From the NCBI RefSeq assembly GCF_000485595.1, contig NW_014578262.1, positions 29,049-69,476 of the forward strand: a stretch of DNA of 40,428 bases, written 5' to 3'. The notes beneath the pieces are model-generated. The model saw only the letters and a list, made by a program, of their open reading frames with translations, ran no database searches and was not told where the DNA came from. This document shows positions 20,642-32,636 of this stretch, in pieces. The stretch's first letter is position 1. The number at the start of each line of letters is the position of its first letter. The DNA comes from Priapulus caudatus. Taxonomy: Eukaryota > Priapulida > Priapulimorpha > Priapulimorphida > Priapulidae. The translations under genes were made by a program, and so were the position numbers.

Positions 20642-23600
20642 ATGCACAACGTTTGGATAGTTTTTCTTCTGGCTGCTCTGGCAACTGCACTAGCTCAGGA
20701 CACAGTCTCATCCTCCAACCCATGTTCAGCATTCAAGACGTGTGGTGACTGCATCACCGGCAACCCAAGCTGTGCTTGGTGCACGCAAGATGTATGTTGA
20801 TAAATATTTAGCACAATTTTTTGTTAACTTCAGCTAAATGCTATTGAAAATATTGAAAACAGATAATAATAATAATAATAATTAATAAAATAATGGAAAT
20901 TATTATTCGTATTTTGATAATTATTAGGCAAATAACTTCACCTAAATTCTTCGTTCAACCACGGCTCCTCAGCCACAACTCCTAATACAATAATGGAAGT
21001 TATTACCTTGGCGTGGAACCAAAGACGTGTTATATATTATATATTTCGGCAGGGGTTCGAAGGTCAGGGGTCGCGTTGCGACACGCTGAACAACCTCAAG
21101 TCGAAGGAATGTTCTGACGAGTTCATCACGAACCCTTCGACGAAGTTCATGGTGGACAAGGCCGATCCGCTGTCCAGCGGGTCTGTAGGGGTCCAGGATG
21201 AGGCCGTGCAGGTGTACCCGCAGGAGGTCACACTGACCGTTAGACCACGTACGTACCCACACCCTGGTTTTCCGACGTTAGTTCCAATGATAATTATGTG
21301 TATTAGTTCCAATACGTTGGTTCGTAGTAATGGTTTACCAGCATCCGTACGGAGCAGCGAATGATAGAAATTACGGATCACGTTTTTCCCAGCTTTCTTT
21401 TGATCCTATTTCCAGATTTCTTTTGATCACATTTTCAGCTTTCTTTTGATCACGTTTCCACATTTCTTTTGATATACATTTCCAGCTTTTGTTAGATCAC
21501 GTTTCTGGCTTTCTTTTCGAGTCAGATTTTTATTGGCGGATGCGTAGAACGAAAGATTAACTGTAGTAGGGCTGTTTGTCCATCTGTTGTTTGCATCTAG
21601 CGATCAAGTGTCGTGTTTCTACTTGCATAGATAAGCCATATACTATGACTATGGAGTACAGGCAGGCCATGGACTACCCCGTAGATCTGTACTACCTCAT
21701 GGACTTGTCTAACTCTATGGAGGATGACAAGTCCCAGCTGGCAGCCCTGGGAGATATTCTAGGTAGGTGCTATCCCGACTAGAGTAGGTTACAATAACAC
21801 AACAATAATTGTGTGGCCTCATAAGCACGAGAAATTTATTATTACCAGAAATAACTAGACTCGCAACCCACGCTGAACCATGGCCAAGCTTTTCTCTTAG
21901 CCGTAATACATTTTATTCAGTATCGTGAGATGTGTGCTACATCAACTAACTACTGTATTTCCCGTGTCAATCCGGTGCATGGGCTTCAGACGATGTGCTC
22001 CTGCTGGGTAACACCTTGTACAGGTAACAACTAACGAGTTACCTGCCTCTGTTGCCGCGCAGCCGCAAAGATGCAGAGCATCACAAAGAACTTCCGCCTC
22101 GGTTTCGGTTCGTTTGTCGACAAGACGGTCATGCCGTACGTTAGCACGGTCCCTGCGAAGCTGAACGCTCCCTGTGACGGCTGTGCCGCACCCTACAGCT
22201 TCAAGCATCACCTCGACTTGACAACCAACACGAAACTGTTCTCTGTGAGTACTTGTTGTAGCTAGAACTTAGAAGCCACTTAGTGACCAGGGGGGGTCGT
22301 TGTCAGAAATATCGTCAATAGTAACAATGGTATAATAGCAGTATAATACATAATAGTATAAATAATAAACTATTATAACTCGGTATAAAAAAATGAATGT
22401 TGGTCTAAAAAGTCATATCTTTTGCACGGCATTTCACTTCAAAAGTTGTGACATGATTTTAAGGTTATGTCAAGTTTTATGATATAAAGCAAGTGGAAAC
22501 CAATAACATAAAGTGCAGGTTTTTTATTTCGAATCCAAGTTTAGGTATTTTGTTTATGAACACAAACACAGGTGTTTTTATTTACAAATCCAAGTGTAGG
22601 TGTTGTTGCACAAACACTGGTGCTTTATTTATAAATCGAAATACAGGCAAAGGTGACTGAGACTCCAGTGTCGGGTAACCTTGACTCTCCTGAAGGTGGC
22701 ATGGACGCCCTGATGCAGGCTATCGTGTGTGAGGTAAGCAAGCCACACAACGTCACCAATCACAGCCTTGAACGGCGTCTTCTCGTAACCGAAACCAAAT
22801 TAACTTTGTCAAATTAACTGATATACGTTGTACGGGGTGTACGCTTGAAATGACTACAGGGGGTTCTACAGACCTTGTGTCATTAAATAGCATATTGTTA
22901 TGAGTATAGATCTTACCTCTATTCTATTAGTAGGCATAATCTTGTATAATAAACACTGAAATTTAAGCATTATTTAATATTATAGTATTAGTTTTTAGTA
23001 TTAAAACCTTCATGGTTATCTTACATATTGAGTACAATTCTGTTTGTCTTTGTGTGTAATACGTTCTTGTAACTAAAATCATACCATGAAACTATCTCCT
23101 TACACGCGAATTCTTGTTCGTGCGTAGGATGCGATTGGCTGGCGCAAGGTGGCTCGCCATCTCGTCATCTTCTCGACGGACGCCAGCTTCCACTACGCCG
23201 GCGACGGCAAGCTGGGAGGAATCGTGAAGCCCAACGACGGCGTCTGCCACATGCGGAACAACGAGTACACCATGGCAACGGAACTGGTAGGATGCCGCGC
23301 TCTCTAACGCCGTAGTGCAAGTGTATTTGTTTGGCCTCCTTACTCCGAGGCCAGGAGGCGGTCGTAAGAAAACTGACAAGTCTGTGACAAATGTCATGGC
23401 CGTGATAGAACTTGATGATAATCCTCGTGATGTGACGAATGAATGAATCGTCGGAAACACACAACGATTTATCAGCTTTTCAAATAAATAAATAAATATC
23501 TGAAGCAATGTAAAAGAACTTACTAGAATGAACTTATTCACGCAATTTACGTATATAATTTGCGTAATTTCTTAGAAAGAATCTAAGTAAATGTCCTTGT

Positions 23601-26600
23601 CGAACTTTGACCTTCGAACTTTGACCTTCGAACTTTGACCTTCAGGACTACCCGTCTATCAGCCAGCTGATCAGGGTCGTCAAGGAGAAGTCGATCAACC
23701 TGATCTTCGCCGTGACGGAGAACACGTTTGGCGTGTACGACGAGCTCAGTGCGCTGATTCACGGCTCGACCGCGGGCGTGCTGGCCAACGACTCCTCCAA
23801 CATTGTCGACCTCGTACAGGAGAATTACGATGTGAGCGAGCGCGGTTTATCGTTTTGAAACTTTGATTGTTGGTTGTCTTGTGTGTGTGTGTGTGGGTTG
23901 GTGGGGGCTGAGGGGTGCGTGTGTGTGTGTGTGTGTGTGTGCGTGCGTGTGTGTGTGTGTGTGTGTGTGTGCGTGCGTGCGTGTGCATGTGTGTGCGCGT
24001 GCGTGTGTGCGTGCGTGCGTACTTGTGTGTGTGTGTATCGTTCATAAGAGTACATGCATTGCTAGGAACGTATGTTTCGCATTCACCGTACGAGCGTTGG
24101 TCACCTTTCACTGGTACTACACTAATCACATTCCCATACTATATGTACCTGCACGACAACATGTTGGATCTGTGCTAACAATGGATGATGTGAGAATCAA
24201 CGTCTTTTGTCCGCAGAAAATCCGATCGGAGGTGCTGTTGTCGGACAACGCTACCGAGGGCATCACCGTGAAATACCACAGCAGCTGCTTGGGAAATGAA
24301 GTTGAAGAAACCAACAAGTGCATGGGCATGAAAGTTGGAGATACTGTAAGTGCCTTCATCTTCAGGATTGTTCTCAACATAATTCGAGTACATTGATAGC
24401 AAGCCGTCGTTAGTTCACTATATGTAAATATGTACTATTTCAATCTACTGCAATGTACAGCTTTTCTGTTGTTTCTTCTACTCTTCTTCCCTTTAGGTTT
24501 TTGTGAGGAAGCCTCGATTTAAACTATAGCGGTCGAAGTGACAGTGCGTGTTTTCCCAGCATTATACTGACCTAGGTCATGGGGGGGGGGGTCAACCCTT
24601 TATACCACCCTCATGTCATGTTATGTGAGCGTGGCGCAAAACACATTGGCGACGTCGGCCGCGTTTCGCCATCGACCTTCGATGTTGTCATTGTGACCTT
24701 GAAGGTGACCTTCAACGTCACCTTCAGCGCCCGTTTCATCACTGCCCGTGGGTCTTTGGTGCCCCCCCCCCATCCGTTCGACGCCGTCCTTGACGTTTCA
24801 CGTTGTGACCTTGAAGGTGACCTTCAACGTGACGATCACGGTCGACTCGTGTCCGGAGAACGGGGAGCAGACGCTGGTCATCAAGCCGGTGAACATCAAT
24901 GAGGAGTTGCGCATCCGGCTGCGCGTTGAATGCGAGTGTGACTGCGAGAGCTCCGGCGTTCTGGACAGCCCGCGCTGCAACGGCACGGGAACGTAAGCCT
25001 GCCGTCCCGTCCAGGGAAATTTTTTTCCCCACTGCAGTTCCAGACCGTAACCCTAACCCTAACCCTAACCCTAATTAAATTTAATTAACACTAATAAATT
25101 TAATTAAATACAGGGTTATTGAAAATCACACATGACATATGCTAAATAAGAGTGAAGTCAAGTGAATGGAGTGCGCTGATTGGCTGTGGAAAGATTGGGG
25201 TCCGGAACTCAAGTGGGAAAAATAATTTCGCGTCGTCCCGTCCAGGGGAATTTTTTTTTTTTACGGGAGCTCTTTTCAAAAAGTCCGTGGAAAAAATAGC
25301 TCTTGTCAATAATTTTACAGGAGCTATTTTGAGCCTCACGGGAGGTTTGAAGAGCGAATCGCTCCCGTGTATTTTTTACCCTGATCCTGTCGCCCCCACA
25401 CGAGATTCGTTCTCGTGATTTGTCCCCATCGTCCCCTCGCGCGATCTGTTTGTGCAATTCGTCCGTGCTTCCGTCGACGGCTTTTCGAAGCCATTATGGA
25501 GATTGCACGTCTCTCTCTATAGATCGTATAGACCGCACATCTATTTTTGGATTACACAGACTGTGCGTCTCTATATAGGTCTCTCTATATATCTCACGTG
25601 TCTCTCTATCGATCGCATACGTGTATGTGTCCATCGCTAATCGAACTGCAATCCCTACTCCACTGACGCCGTCCCTCTCTCTCTCTCTCTGCGCAGGTAT
25701 GAGTGCGGCATCTGCGACTGCCCGCCCGGGTTCAAGGGTCGTCAGTGCGAGTGCGACGCGAAGCAGTACACGGGAGACGCGAGCGAGGACAGCTGCAAGC
25801 TCAACCCCAACGACACGAGCGCGCAGACGTGCTTCGGGCGTGGCGAGTGCGTGTGCGGCGTCTGCGAGTGCTACGAGAGAGAGGTACGCGCGCACAAGTC
25901 GACCCCGTTATCGTCGTCGTCGTCGTCGTTGATCTCGGCACATATGGCGTTACGTGGTGGATGAGTGTGTAACAAAGGAAATTGTTAGAGGCCAGTGGTG
26001 GCAGTGGGAACATCCTGTGAGATGCATCGTGCATCGAGATAATCGAAGATTAACCTCCATATCTTCCATATCCTATCTGTTATAATTTGTTTATTTAGTT
26101 CATTTTCAAAACACATTAAAAACAATACGTACTCAAATCAAATATACAGCTGGATAACTAACAAGGATAAATACACGAAAGGGTATGACAAGCGCACTTA
26201 TTCACATTGTCCTTCTCAAACTTTAACATCGTTGTTGTCGTCGTCGTTGTTGCAGAAACCAGGAGAGAGGGTGTGGGGGGAGGTCTGCCAGTGCGACAAT
26301 TTCTCGTGCGGCAACTACAAGCTAGCGATATGCGGCGGCACTGGGCGGGGAGAGTGCGACTGCGGCAAGTGCGTGTGCAAGCCGGAGTACAAGGGCGACA
26401 GGTGCCAGTGTCCCAGCTCCGAACAGAGCTGCATGGCCGATAACGGACTAATCTGTGCAGGTAAACGCGAGGGTGACGCACGAGGCCGCTGTGATTTTCC
26501 ACAGTGATGTGGTACACACCTGCTGATCGTTTGTTATTACTATTATTATTATTGTTATTATTATTACTATTATTATAACTATTATATATTATTATTGTTA

Positions 26601-28912
26601 TTGCTATTATTACTACTACTTCTACTACTACTACTACTATTATCATCATTATTATTGTTATTATTATGATGACGATCAGCATCATCGTCATCATCATCAT
26701 CCTCATCATCATTATCATCATAATTATTATTCTTACTATAATTATTGTTTCCATCATCGGCTCAGACATGCTCGTGTGTTCTCGTCGTTATCATTAATCC
26801 TGCGTGTTTCTCCACTGCCAGGCCACGGCAAGTGTGACTGCGGGCGGTGCCTGTGCGACGCGGACAGCCTGTACCGCGGCCCGCTGTGCGAGGACTGCCC
26901 GACCTGCGCGGGACAGTGCGAGGACAACCGCGACTGCGTGCAGTGTGTCATGTGGGGCACGGGCATCTACGACACCAAGGAGCTGTGCGACGCAAACTGC
27001 GCGAACAAGACGATCATCCCCGAGGACGAAGTGTACGGTGAGTGTCGGACACGCGGACACGGAGGCGTTAGACGCCGATGCCTATGATGATCTATCTCTA
27101 TGATCTTTTTTTTTTGGCTGTTTTGTTTCATGTTTAGTTCTCTAGTTACGTAATCGCAGAATATTTGTAGATTGCTAAGTGACAGACAGTCATGTCATGG
27201 AAAAGTCGATGCGAGAGTGAGTCTGTGGAGCCTTGTAATATTAAAACTTAGCTTTATGTTGGGCAATGGTGTGACCTGTAATGTATTTCACTGAAACAGC
27301 TAGCGCTGTCTAAATTTGCTTGCAGCGAGGGATTCGTGTTTGCAGATAGCGTAATAGGTTTTTGTTTAGCGTGATTTCTGTACCTGTCTTTGCAGAGAAT
27401 GCTGAAGCTGTTTTACAGGTAGCATAATAGGTTCATTAATGTGTTTTGTGTACCTGTCTGTGCAGAGGATGCTTAAGCAGTTTTACAGGTAGCATAATAG
27501 GTTCGTTAACATGTTTTGTGTACCTGTCTTTGCAGAGGATGCTGAGGCGGGCGTCCGTAAGTGCCAGTTCAAGGACACCGACGGCTGCACGTTCTATTTC
27601 ACGTACGAGTACAACAAGACGATCGACACCCAGCCGGAATCCGACGTCGTCATCATCAGGGCACAGAAGACCAAGGTACGACAAATCTAACGCGAGGTTG
27701 ATCTCGCGCGCGTAGCACCGCGAAGACGAATTCGTGAATCAGCAGCGGCCGACGATGGTGGCTGCCCGCTGTCGCTATGCGGCACTTGTATGTGTATATG
27801 TACCGCACCTTTAGCATATCTGTGTGTAGTAACGTATGCGTGCGTGCGTGTGTACACAGTATTGCTTATATGTGTATATGTACCGCACCTTTAGCATATC
27901 TCTGTGTAGTAACGTATGCGTGCGTGTGTGCATGCGTGCGTGCGTACACAGTATTGCTTATATGTGTATATGTACCGCACCTTTAGCATATCTGTGTGTA
28001 GTAACGTGTGCGTGCGTGCGTACACAGTATTGCTTATGTGTGTATATGTACCGCACCTTTAGCAGATCTGTGTGTAGTAACGTGTGTGTGTGCGTGCATG
28101 CATGCGTACACAGTATTGCTTATATGTGTATATGTACTGCATCTATAGCAGATCTGTAGGTAGTATGTATATAGTAACCGGTGTGCGTGTGTTTCAGCAC
28201 TGCCCCCCGCCGGTTCCCCTCGCCGCCATCATCGCCGGCGTTGTTGGTGGCATCGTCGCCGTCGGCCTCGCTCTCCTCATTATCTGGAAGCTGCTGACGA
28301 TGATCCATGACCGCAGGGAGTTCGCCAAGTTCGAGAAGGAACGCCAGAACGCCAAGTGGGACACGGTGAGTGGTGGCGCCATCTGTGGCGGACTTTGCGT
28401 GCGTGTCCGAGCGAAAGATGTCCTTGTGTTGGCTGCTGCGCGCGGTAGCGTAACTAGCGTTTCTAGTTCGGTCTCGTTCGATTCGGAATTTTGTTTTACG
28501 CATTGTAACTTTATATCTGAGTAAATTGAAGGGAAAATTGGTTATTCAGGACTACGTGTGTATACATATATACATAGTCACGAATAATGAATATTGTTGA
28601 GTTGTTTGGTTATATTTAACAATTTTGTAGTGGTCCAAGCATGGCTACACATTTTTTACTGGAGTCATAACGAAAAGATCTATTCGTGATCTCACAATGC
28701 CTCATGTTTCTATTAGTAGATTTTGCTTAAATAACTTGTTTCTGCAGTAATTTCATGAAGATAATGTAATCGTTTTCAAACTATGTATGGAAAATTCAAT
28801 GTTGCTGTTTTTTTTTCAGGGAGAAAACCCGATCTACAAGCAGGCGACTTCTACATTCAAGAACCCAACGTACTGGTATAACAGCAACTCAATAAAATTG
28901 CCTAAACATTGA
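20642..28912 (+). CDS. Integrin beta subunit (beta-1-like), complete 15-coding-exon gene
   Basis: Coding exons: 20642-20791, 21053-21248, 21631-21762, 22063-22244, 22647-22733, 23128-23286, 23646-23831, 24217-24345, 24817-24992, 25697-25883, 26256-26460, 26822-27037, 27536-27675, 28198-28365, 28820-28912. All junctions are GT-AG and in frame, giving 801 residues, close to beta-1. Order: signal peptide (1-18), PSI domain, hybrid and beta-I domain with MIDAS DLSNS (140-144), ADMIDAS D147/D148 and NLDSPEGG (231-238, LIMBS/MIDAS), four Cys-rich I-EGF modules (about 420-620), tail domain, membrane helix (about 723-745) and cytosolic tail with [16 protein letters not shown] (774-777) and NPTY (786-789). 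Integrin beta pairs with alpha subunits to bind matrix; the NPxY motifs recruit talin and kindlin. The tail extends 12 residues beyond the second NPxY, longer than vertebrate beta-1. Confidence 0.96.
22245..22646 (+). other. Integrin intron with degenerate repeats
   Basis: The intron holds imperfect repeats of GTGTAGGTRTTTTTRTTTAYAAATCC type (about 22505-22645) leading to the acceptor. GGGGTCGTTGTC at 22292-22303 matches the terminal repeat of the foldback element at 6934, perhaps a fragment of the same family. Confidence 0.45.
23601..23642 (+). repeat. 14-bp x3 tandem repeat forming a splice acceptor
   Basis: CGAACTTTGACCTT occurs three times without interruption and is followed at once by the CAG acceptor at 23643-23645 of the integrin exon at 23646. 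The repeat thus supplies the polypyrimidine region. Confidence 0.95.
23880..24035. repeat. (GT)n/(GCGT)n microsatellite in integrin intron
   Basis: Long GT runs are mixed with GCGT units. The apparent reading frames here are repeat artefacts. Confidence 0.95.
24691..24735 (+). repeat. Duplicated exon edge with decoy splice acceptor
   Basis: TGTGACCTTGAAG|GTGACCTTCAACGT here repeats the true junction 112 bp downstream (acceptor at 24815-24816). The copied edge also begins with codons for VTFNVT, but use of this site (exon from 24705) would shift the frame, because 112 is not a multiple of three. Confidence 0.85.
25016..25229. mobile_element. Foldback element with CCCTAA tract in integrin intron
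   Basis: The arms 25016-25046 and 25199-25229 are inverted copies of about 31 bp with roughly five differences (shared TCCCAC and AGTTCC blocks). CCCTAA repeats (25048-25074) start beside the left arm and are followed by TTTAATTAA-rich DNA. A 14-bp direct repeat, CGTCCCGTCCAGGG, flanks it at 25003-25016 and 25234-25247. The boundaries and superfamily are uncertain. Confidence 0.6.
25048..25074 (-). repeat. Interstitial telomere-like (CCCTAA)4 tract
   Basis: Four uninterrupted CCCTAA units lie inside the foldback element in the integrin intron. Confidence 0.95.
26525..26765. repeat. (TTA/TCA)n trinucleotide-rich tract
   Basis: Mixed TTA, CTA and TCA triplets fill most of the integrin intron before the exon at 26822. 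The long Met/Ile-rich frame on the minus strand is an artefact. Confidence 0.9.
27350..27536 (+). repeat. 70-bp tandem repeat carrying three splice acceptors
   Basis: TACCTGTCTKTGCAG|AGRATGCT occurs with its AG at 27395, 27465 and 27535, exactly 70 bp apart. Between copies lies TTTTACAG|GTAGCATAATAGG. Only the last acceptor leads into the real integrin exon (27536). Reading on from either upstream AG in the incoming phase meets a stop (TAA) within a few codons. A fourth, more degenerate trace (TTTGCAGATAGCGTAATAGG) begins at 27341. Confidence 0.92.
27780..28190 (+). repeat. Minisatellite of about 77-94-bp units in integrin intron
   Basis: Five copies of a unit containing GTATATGTACCGCACCTTTA, CATATCTGTGTGTAGTAACG, a GCGT run of variable length and ACACAGTATTGCTTAT run almost to the acceptor of the transmembrane exon (28198). 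Length differences come mainly from the GCGT run. Confidence 0.9.
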
Positions 28913-31310
28913 AATGAAAAAAAATCTCAATAGAAATGACAACAGAAGGCAGGACAGCAGTGTCTGAGAATTTACACTGATGCTACTTCGGTGGTCAGAT
29001 CTGCACTTTGAGCTAAATCAGAAGTAATAACTAACTATTGACCACCCCGCGGTGACACCCACAGCGACGTCACAGGTGTCGCGGTGACACCCACAGCGAC
29101 GTCACAGGTGTCGCGGTGACACCCACAGCGACGTCACAGGTGTCGCGGTGACACCCACAGCGACGTCACAGGTGTCGCGGCGACACCCACAGCGACGTCA
29201 CAGGTGTATTCCTATTAAGGTTCATCTAGTTTGAATAATGGATGGATACAGTGAGTGAGGTTGAAACCGTTAAACGTGTAATGGTTGTAAAACCGGCAAG
29301 TATCCGAATTACAATGCGTTTTTTAACAGTCAACGATAGTGTTGACCTTGGAAATGCCCAATAGGTTGTGCATATTTAAGTTTTTTCAGTACTGTTTTTA
29401 TGGCCAGTGAAGGATATATAAACATAACTTTGCTATGGGATATGATCATATTTTCAAAGGCAGCAGGTGGTTTTTTTATGTTTTGGTTCTAGGTGTTGTG
29501 AATTGTGAGTAAAGTAAGAGAGACTGGGGTGTTTTAGGGTTGTGCAAATTAAGGCGGTTTACTAGTTAATTCAGGATGTGAATTCAGTTAAGTTTACTTG
29601 AAAAAAAAACCTACTGTTCAGTACTTTTTAACGAGTCAATGGTTGTTACCGACTTGTATATGACTGTGTACAGTTAACTATGCAATAACATAATTACACA
29701 TTAATTGCCAGTGTGTATTCAGCCACTATCCAGGATGATGTCACTGTTGGTGCTGGTTTCGTGGTCACTACCAACAAACACATGGTGCCATGCACAGCCT
29801 GGCGATCTTGGATGCGAATGTGTGTGTGCTTGTGTGTGTGTTGGTATTGACATGAGAGTCTGCGCAAATGGTGGCTGTGCTCTTGTTGTTTGGTCGACGC
29901 GTTGCTAGTGTGTCCGAGACATATGTATAGTTAGTATGTGAATGTGATAGCTGGACTAGCTGTTTCGTGTTTAATGTAGAAACGCAACCTTCCAAGTTAT
30001 GCACTTGGCTTGAGACAGAGCCAGCAATTAACGTTGCCAACATCCTTTAATTCTAATTATGGTTTCGTGTAAATCCTAGTTGTGTGCGTACGAGCGTGGC
30101 AGTGAGGTGACGTAATCGCATCATCAGACATACTTATCATTAGTATGTACCCAGCAGCTTCTGGCGAAAATAGCTGTTCTCGTGTTCTTTTTGAATCAAA
30201 AGAGCTTCCTTCCGATCGTATTGGTTCTTTTATACATTAAGTACAGCAGCGCTTGGACCACTGTACATGCTCTTGTGATCTTGATAGCACGTGGGGTTTA
30301 GGTTATGCTGTAATGTATTCACCTGGGGCACATTGTCATTGGCGATTGTAGTTACGACTTACGTAGTGTGGGGTGCACTACGCACGCACTGCGAGTTTAT
30401 CTCTCACAAAGTTCTTTAATGATTGCAAAGAATTACCGTGGCCCCGAAGACTGGTTCTTCATAACATGTGGTGCTGTATATAGATAATATATGTTCTTAA
30501 CTTGGTATGAAACGTTCGAATGATGTTCGAAAACGCATGCCGTGTAGACTTGGCTGCGCGATGGATGAAAACTGTTGATGTATTGTAACGTGAGGTGAGA
30601 AGGGTGCGCTTCCATGTCCGTTAGACTAATCGTGTGTCTTTGCCTGCGAGTTCTTCTCCAAGGATCGTCAAGTTTCGGTGCTGCTGGAGGGAGAATATAA
30701 GAGAGGAGACCCTTACACACAGCTAGAGCGCGTGAATGGGATGCCGAACGATTAGCTGTGTATGTGTCGGTGAAATTCTTACATGATGTTTGCTGTGGAA
30801 TGCGCAGATGGTATCTGCTGCGTGAAAATTTTACAAGGCGGAGAATAACGCGAGGGAAACTTTTATAAGATGGTCGCGTTTGCAGCGAATCAAATTGTAA
30901 TTGTGAGATTTTAATATCAATATGTTATAATATACATAAGTGAGTGTGAGGGAATTGTTCATATTTATTTAATAGTGTAGAAACCACAGCTGTTGATGCG
31001 TCCCGTTCTTGGTTGTGAGCCAAATTTACGTTTTTATGTCTGGTATGGAAACTTCCTTATCTGATATGTCAATCGCGTAGCAATTCTCCTGATAAATCTT
31101 TCTAGTTTTTTATCCAGCGAATTTCAAGTGTCGACATTGTGTTTTTATCATTTGTATCATTTATTTTACGATGTGTATAGTACATGTGTTTTCAACATTC
31201 TAGCTTTTATAGACCATAGACTAGTGAAGTTTCCGTAAACACTGTCAGCAGCTTGCTAATTGTAGATTAAAATTAGTTTTTTTTTGTAAAAATCTTAATG
31301 AGAAATAAAA
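28913..31310 (+). other. Probable integrin beta 3' UTR and downstream DNA
   Basis: No further coding exon follows the stop. An AATAAA at 31304-31309 is a candidate polyadenylation site. A 5 x 32-bp repeat lies near the start. The AATAAA at about 28890-28895 falls inside the coding sequence. The transcript end is not determined. Confidence 0.35.
29048..29207. repeat. 32-bp x5 tandem repeat with internal hairpin
   Basis: Exactly five units (160 bp) with almost no divergence; one base differs in the last unit (GGCGAC for GGTGAC). Each junction can fold as GGTGTC...GACACC, and each unit has a GACGTCAC CRE-like core. It lies about 135 bp after the integrin stop codon, probably inside the 3' UTR. 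Contiguous units without spacers rule out a CRISPR-type array. Confidence 0.95.
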
Positions 31311-31955
31311 CCTTGCTAATCACTGGCGGTAAAATGACAAAAATACGAACGTGTTGATGTTTATTAATAATTAAATTATATTTATAATTATAATTAAGTT
31401 AATAATATTAGCATTGAGCGGCGTGCAATTTTTGAGAGTTCTCCTATTTCTAGAGAATTAGTATGTTTTTAGCAGATATTAGCCATAACGCGTGCAGAGA
31501 TTGATTCCATTATCTATGCCACCTTTCACAGAGGTTGGGGGAGACTGCATGAGCAGTTATGAATATTAGAGTGACAGACTAGCATGGTCAGTTTTAATTA
31601 AGCTCCTCGCGATTATGTGCTCTTTTTTTAAACATTATTTTTAGAAAATAAAAAATACACGTATAGTATATTGTGGCATAGAAATATCTACATCATTTTT
31701 TTCCGCTTCGCGAGAACATGGGATGTCATGACACTAGGACCATAGTGTATTATGTCTATGACAGCTTCGCATTAGTAAAGACCGACATGTTACAACCAAA
31801 TAAATTGCTAAGAGTATAGCTACGATTTTATGCTGAAACGCTAAGGAATCTATTTTAACCTTGTATGTGTAATATCTGTGCCATTGATATGCGGTTTCTG
31901 ATGCTGCCATACACTCGCACTAGCACTAGCGCCAGGTGCCTATTGCTGCTCACAG
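31311..31955. other. AT-rich intergenic DNA
   Basis: No gene recognised. A TAATTATA-rich palindromic run lies at 31360-31400. Confidence 0.5.
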
Positions 31956-32012
31956 ATGGCGGTGCAGTCGCAATCGCAATCATGGCGCAAAAACATCAAC
32001 AAACTAGACCAA
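31956..32012 (+). CDS. Candidate first coding exon of an unidentified gene
   Basis: ATGGCGGTG begins a 19-codon open stretch (MAVQSQSQSWRKNINKLDQ) ending exactly at a good donor (CAA|GTAAGAAC). The context AGATGGCGG resembles the YY1/TISU element in which start codon and transcription start nearly coincide. The phase at the donor is 0, compatible with the exon candidate at 35921. The peptide matches no family known to me. This is inference from signals only. Confidence 0.35.
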
Positions 32013-32636
32013 GTAAGAACTTGTGAAGTTCGACTTATTGTTGGAAGTTGAATATTTCATCGTTATATATGCATGTGACCAAGTCATCGAGTGTGTATTA
32101 GATTCCGATAACGAAACCCGGTAAACAAAAACACGTTGTAGGATATTGTCATCGTGTGTAACAAACTGGTACAGTTAGTGAGTTACAACTTACATGTGTC
32201 GATGGCATGCGTACTACAAATACACAATGCATGTAAGTTACATGTCAAGTGCGAAGTGATAGTGCGATACAGCGCTACCCCTGTAGCCTCTCGATCCGCC
32301 ACGTACAGGGTATACAAAGTAGTAGGAAGGAACCCGATGAGGAATCTTTGTAGGTTAGCATAGTTAAGCTTGCAGCGGGCCTATATTTAGTGATAATAGT
32401 AAGTCAGTATACACTGACACTGTAATCTGTAACCCATGGCCATGCCGTGGTTCGCCCATCAATTAAAAAAAATCTCGTCATAATTTAGCCAAATTGGCTG
32501 CTTATCGAACACAAACAATCGCACGAGCAACCTTCACAACCGGCGTCTAAACTCTTCCAGAGTGGGGCTGAGACCAATCCGGATGGGAGAGTGTCGCAAT
32601 CTACACGCATTCTTAGAAAGAAAGAAGTAAATTTAA

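Noticed and set aside
26158-26769. Met/Ile/Val-rich minus-strand frame of 203 codons
   Set aside because: It arises from TTA/TCA triplet repeats and antisense integrin exon sequence.
28375-28390. CTCF-like GCGCCATCTGTGG just after an integrin exon
   Set aside because: It lacks one base of the core spacing, so it does not fit the motif.
29048-29207. Regular 32-bp direct repeats resembling a CRISPR array
   Set aside because: The units are contiguous with no spacers, and the genome is animal with spliced genes.
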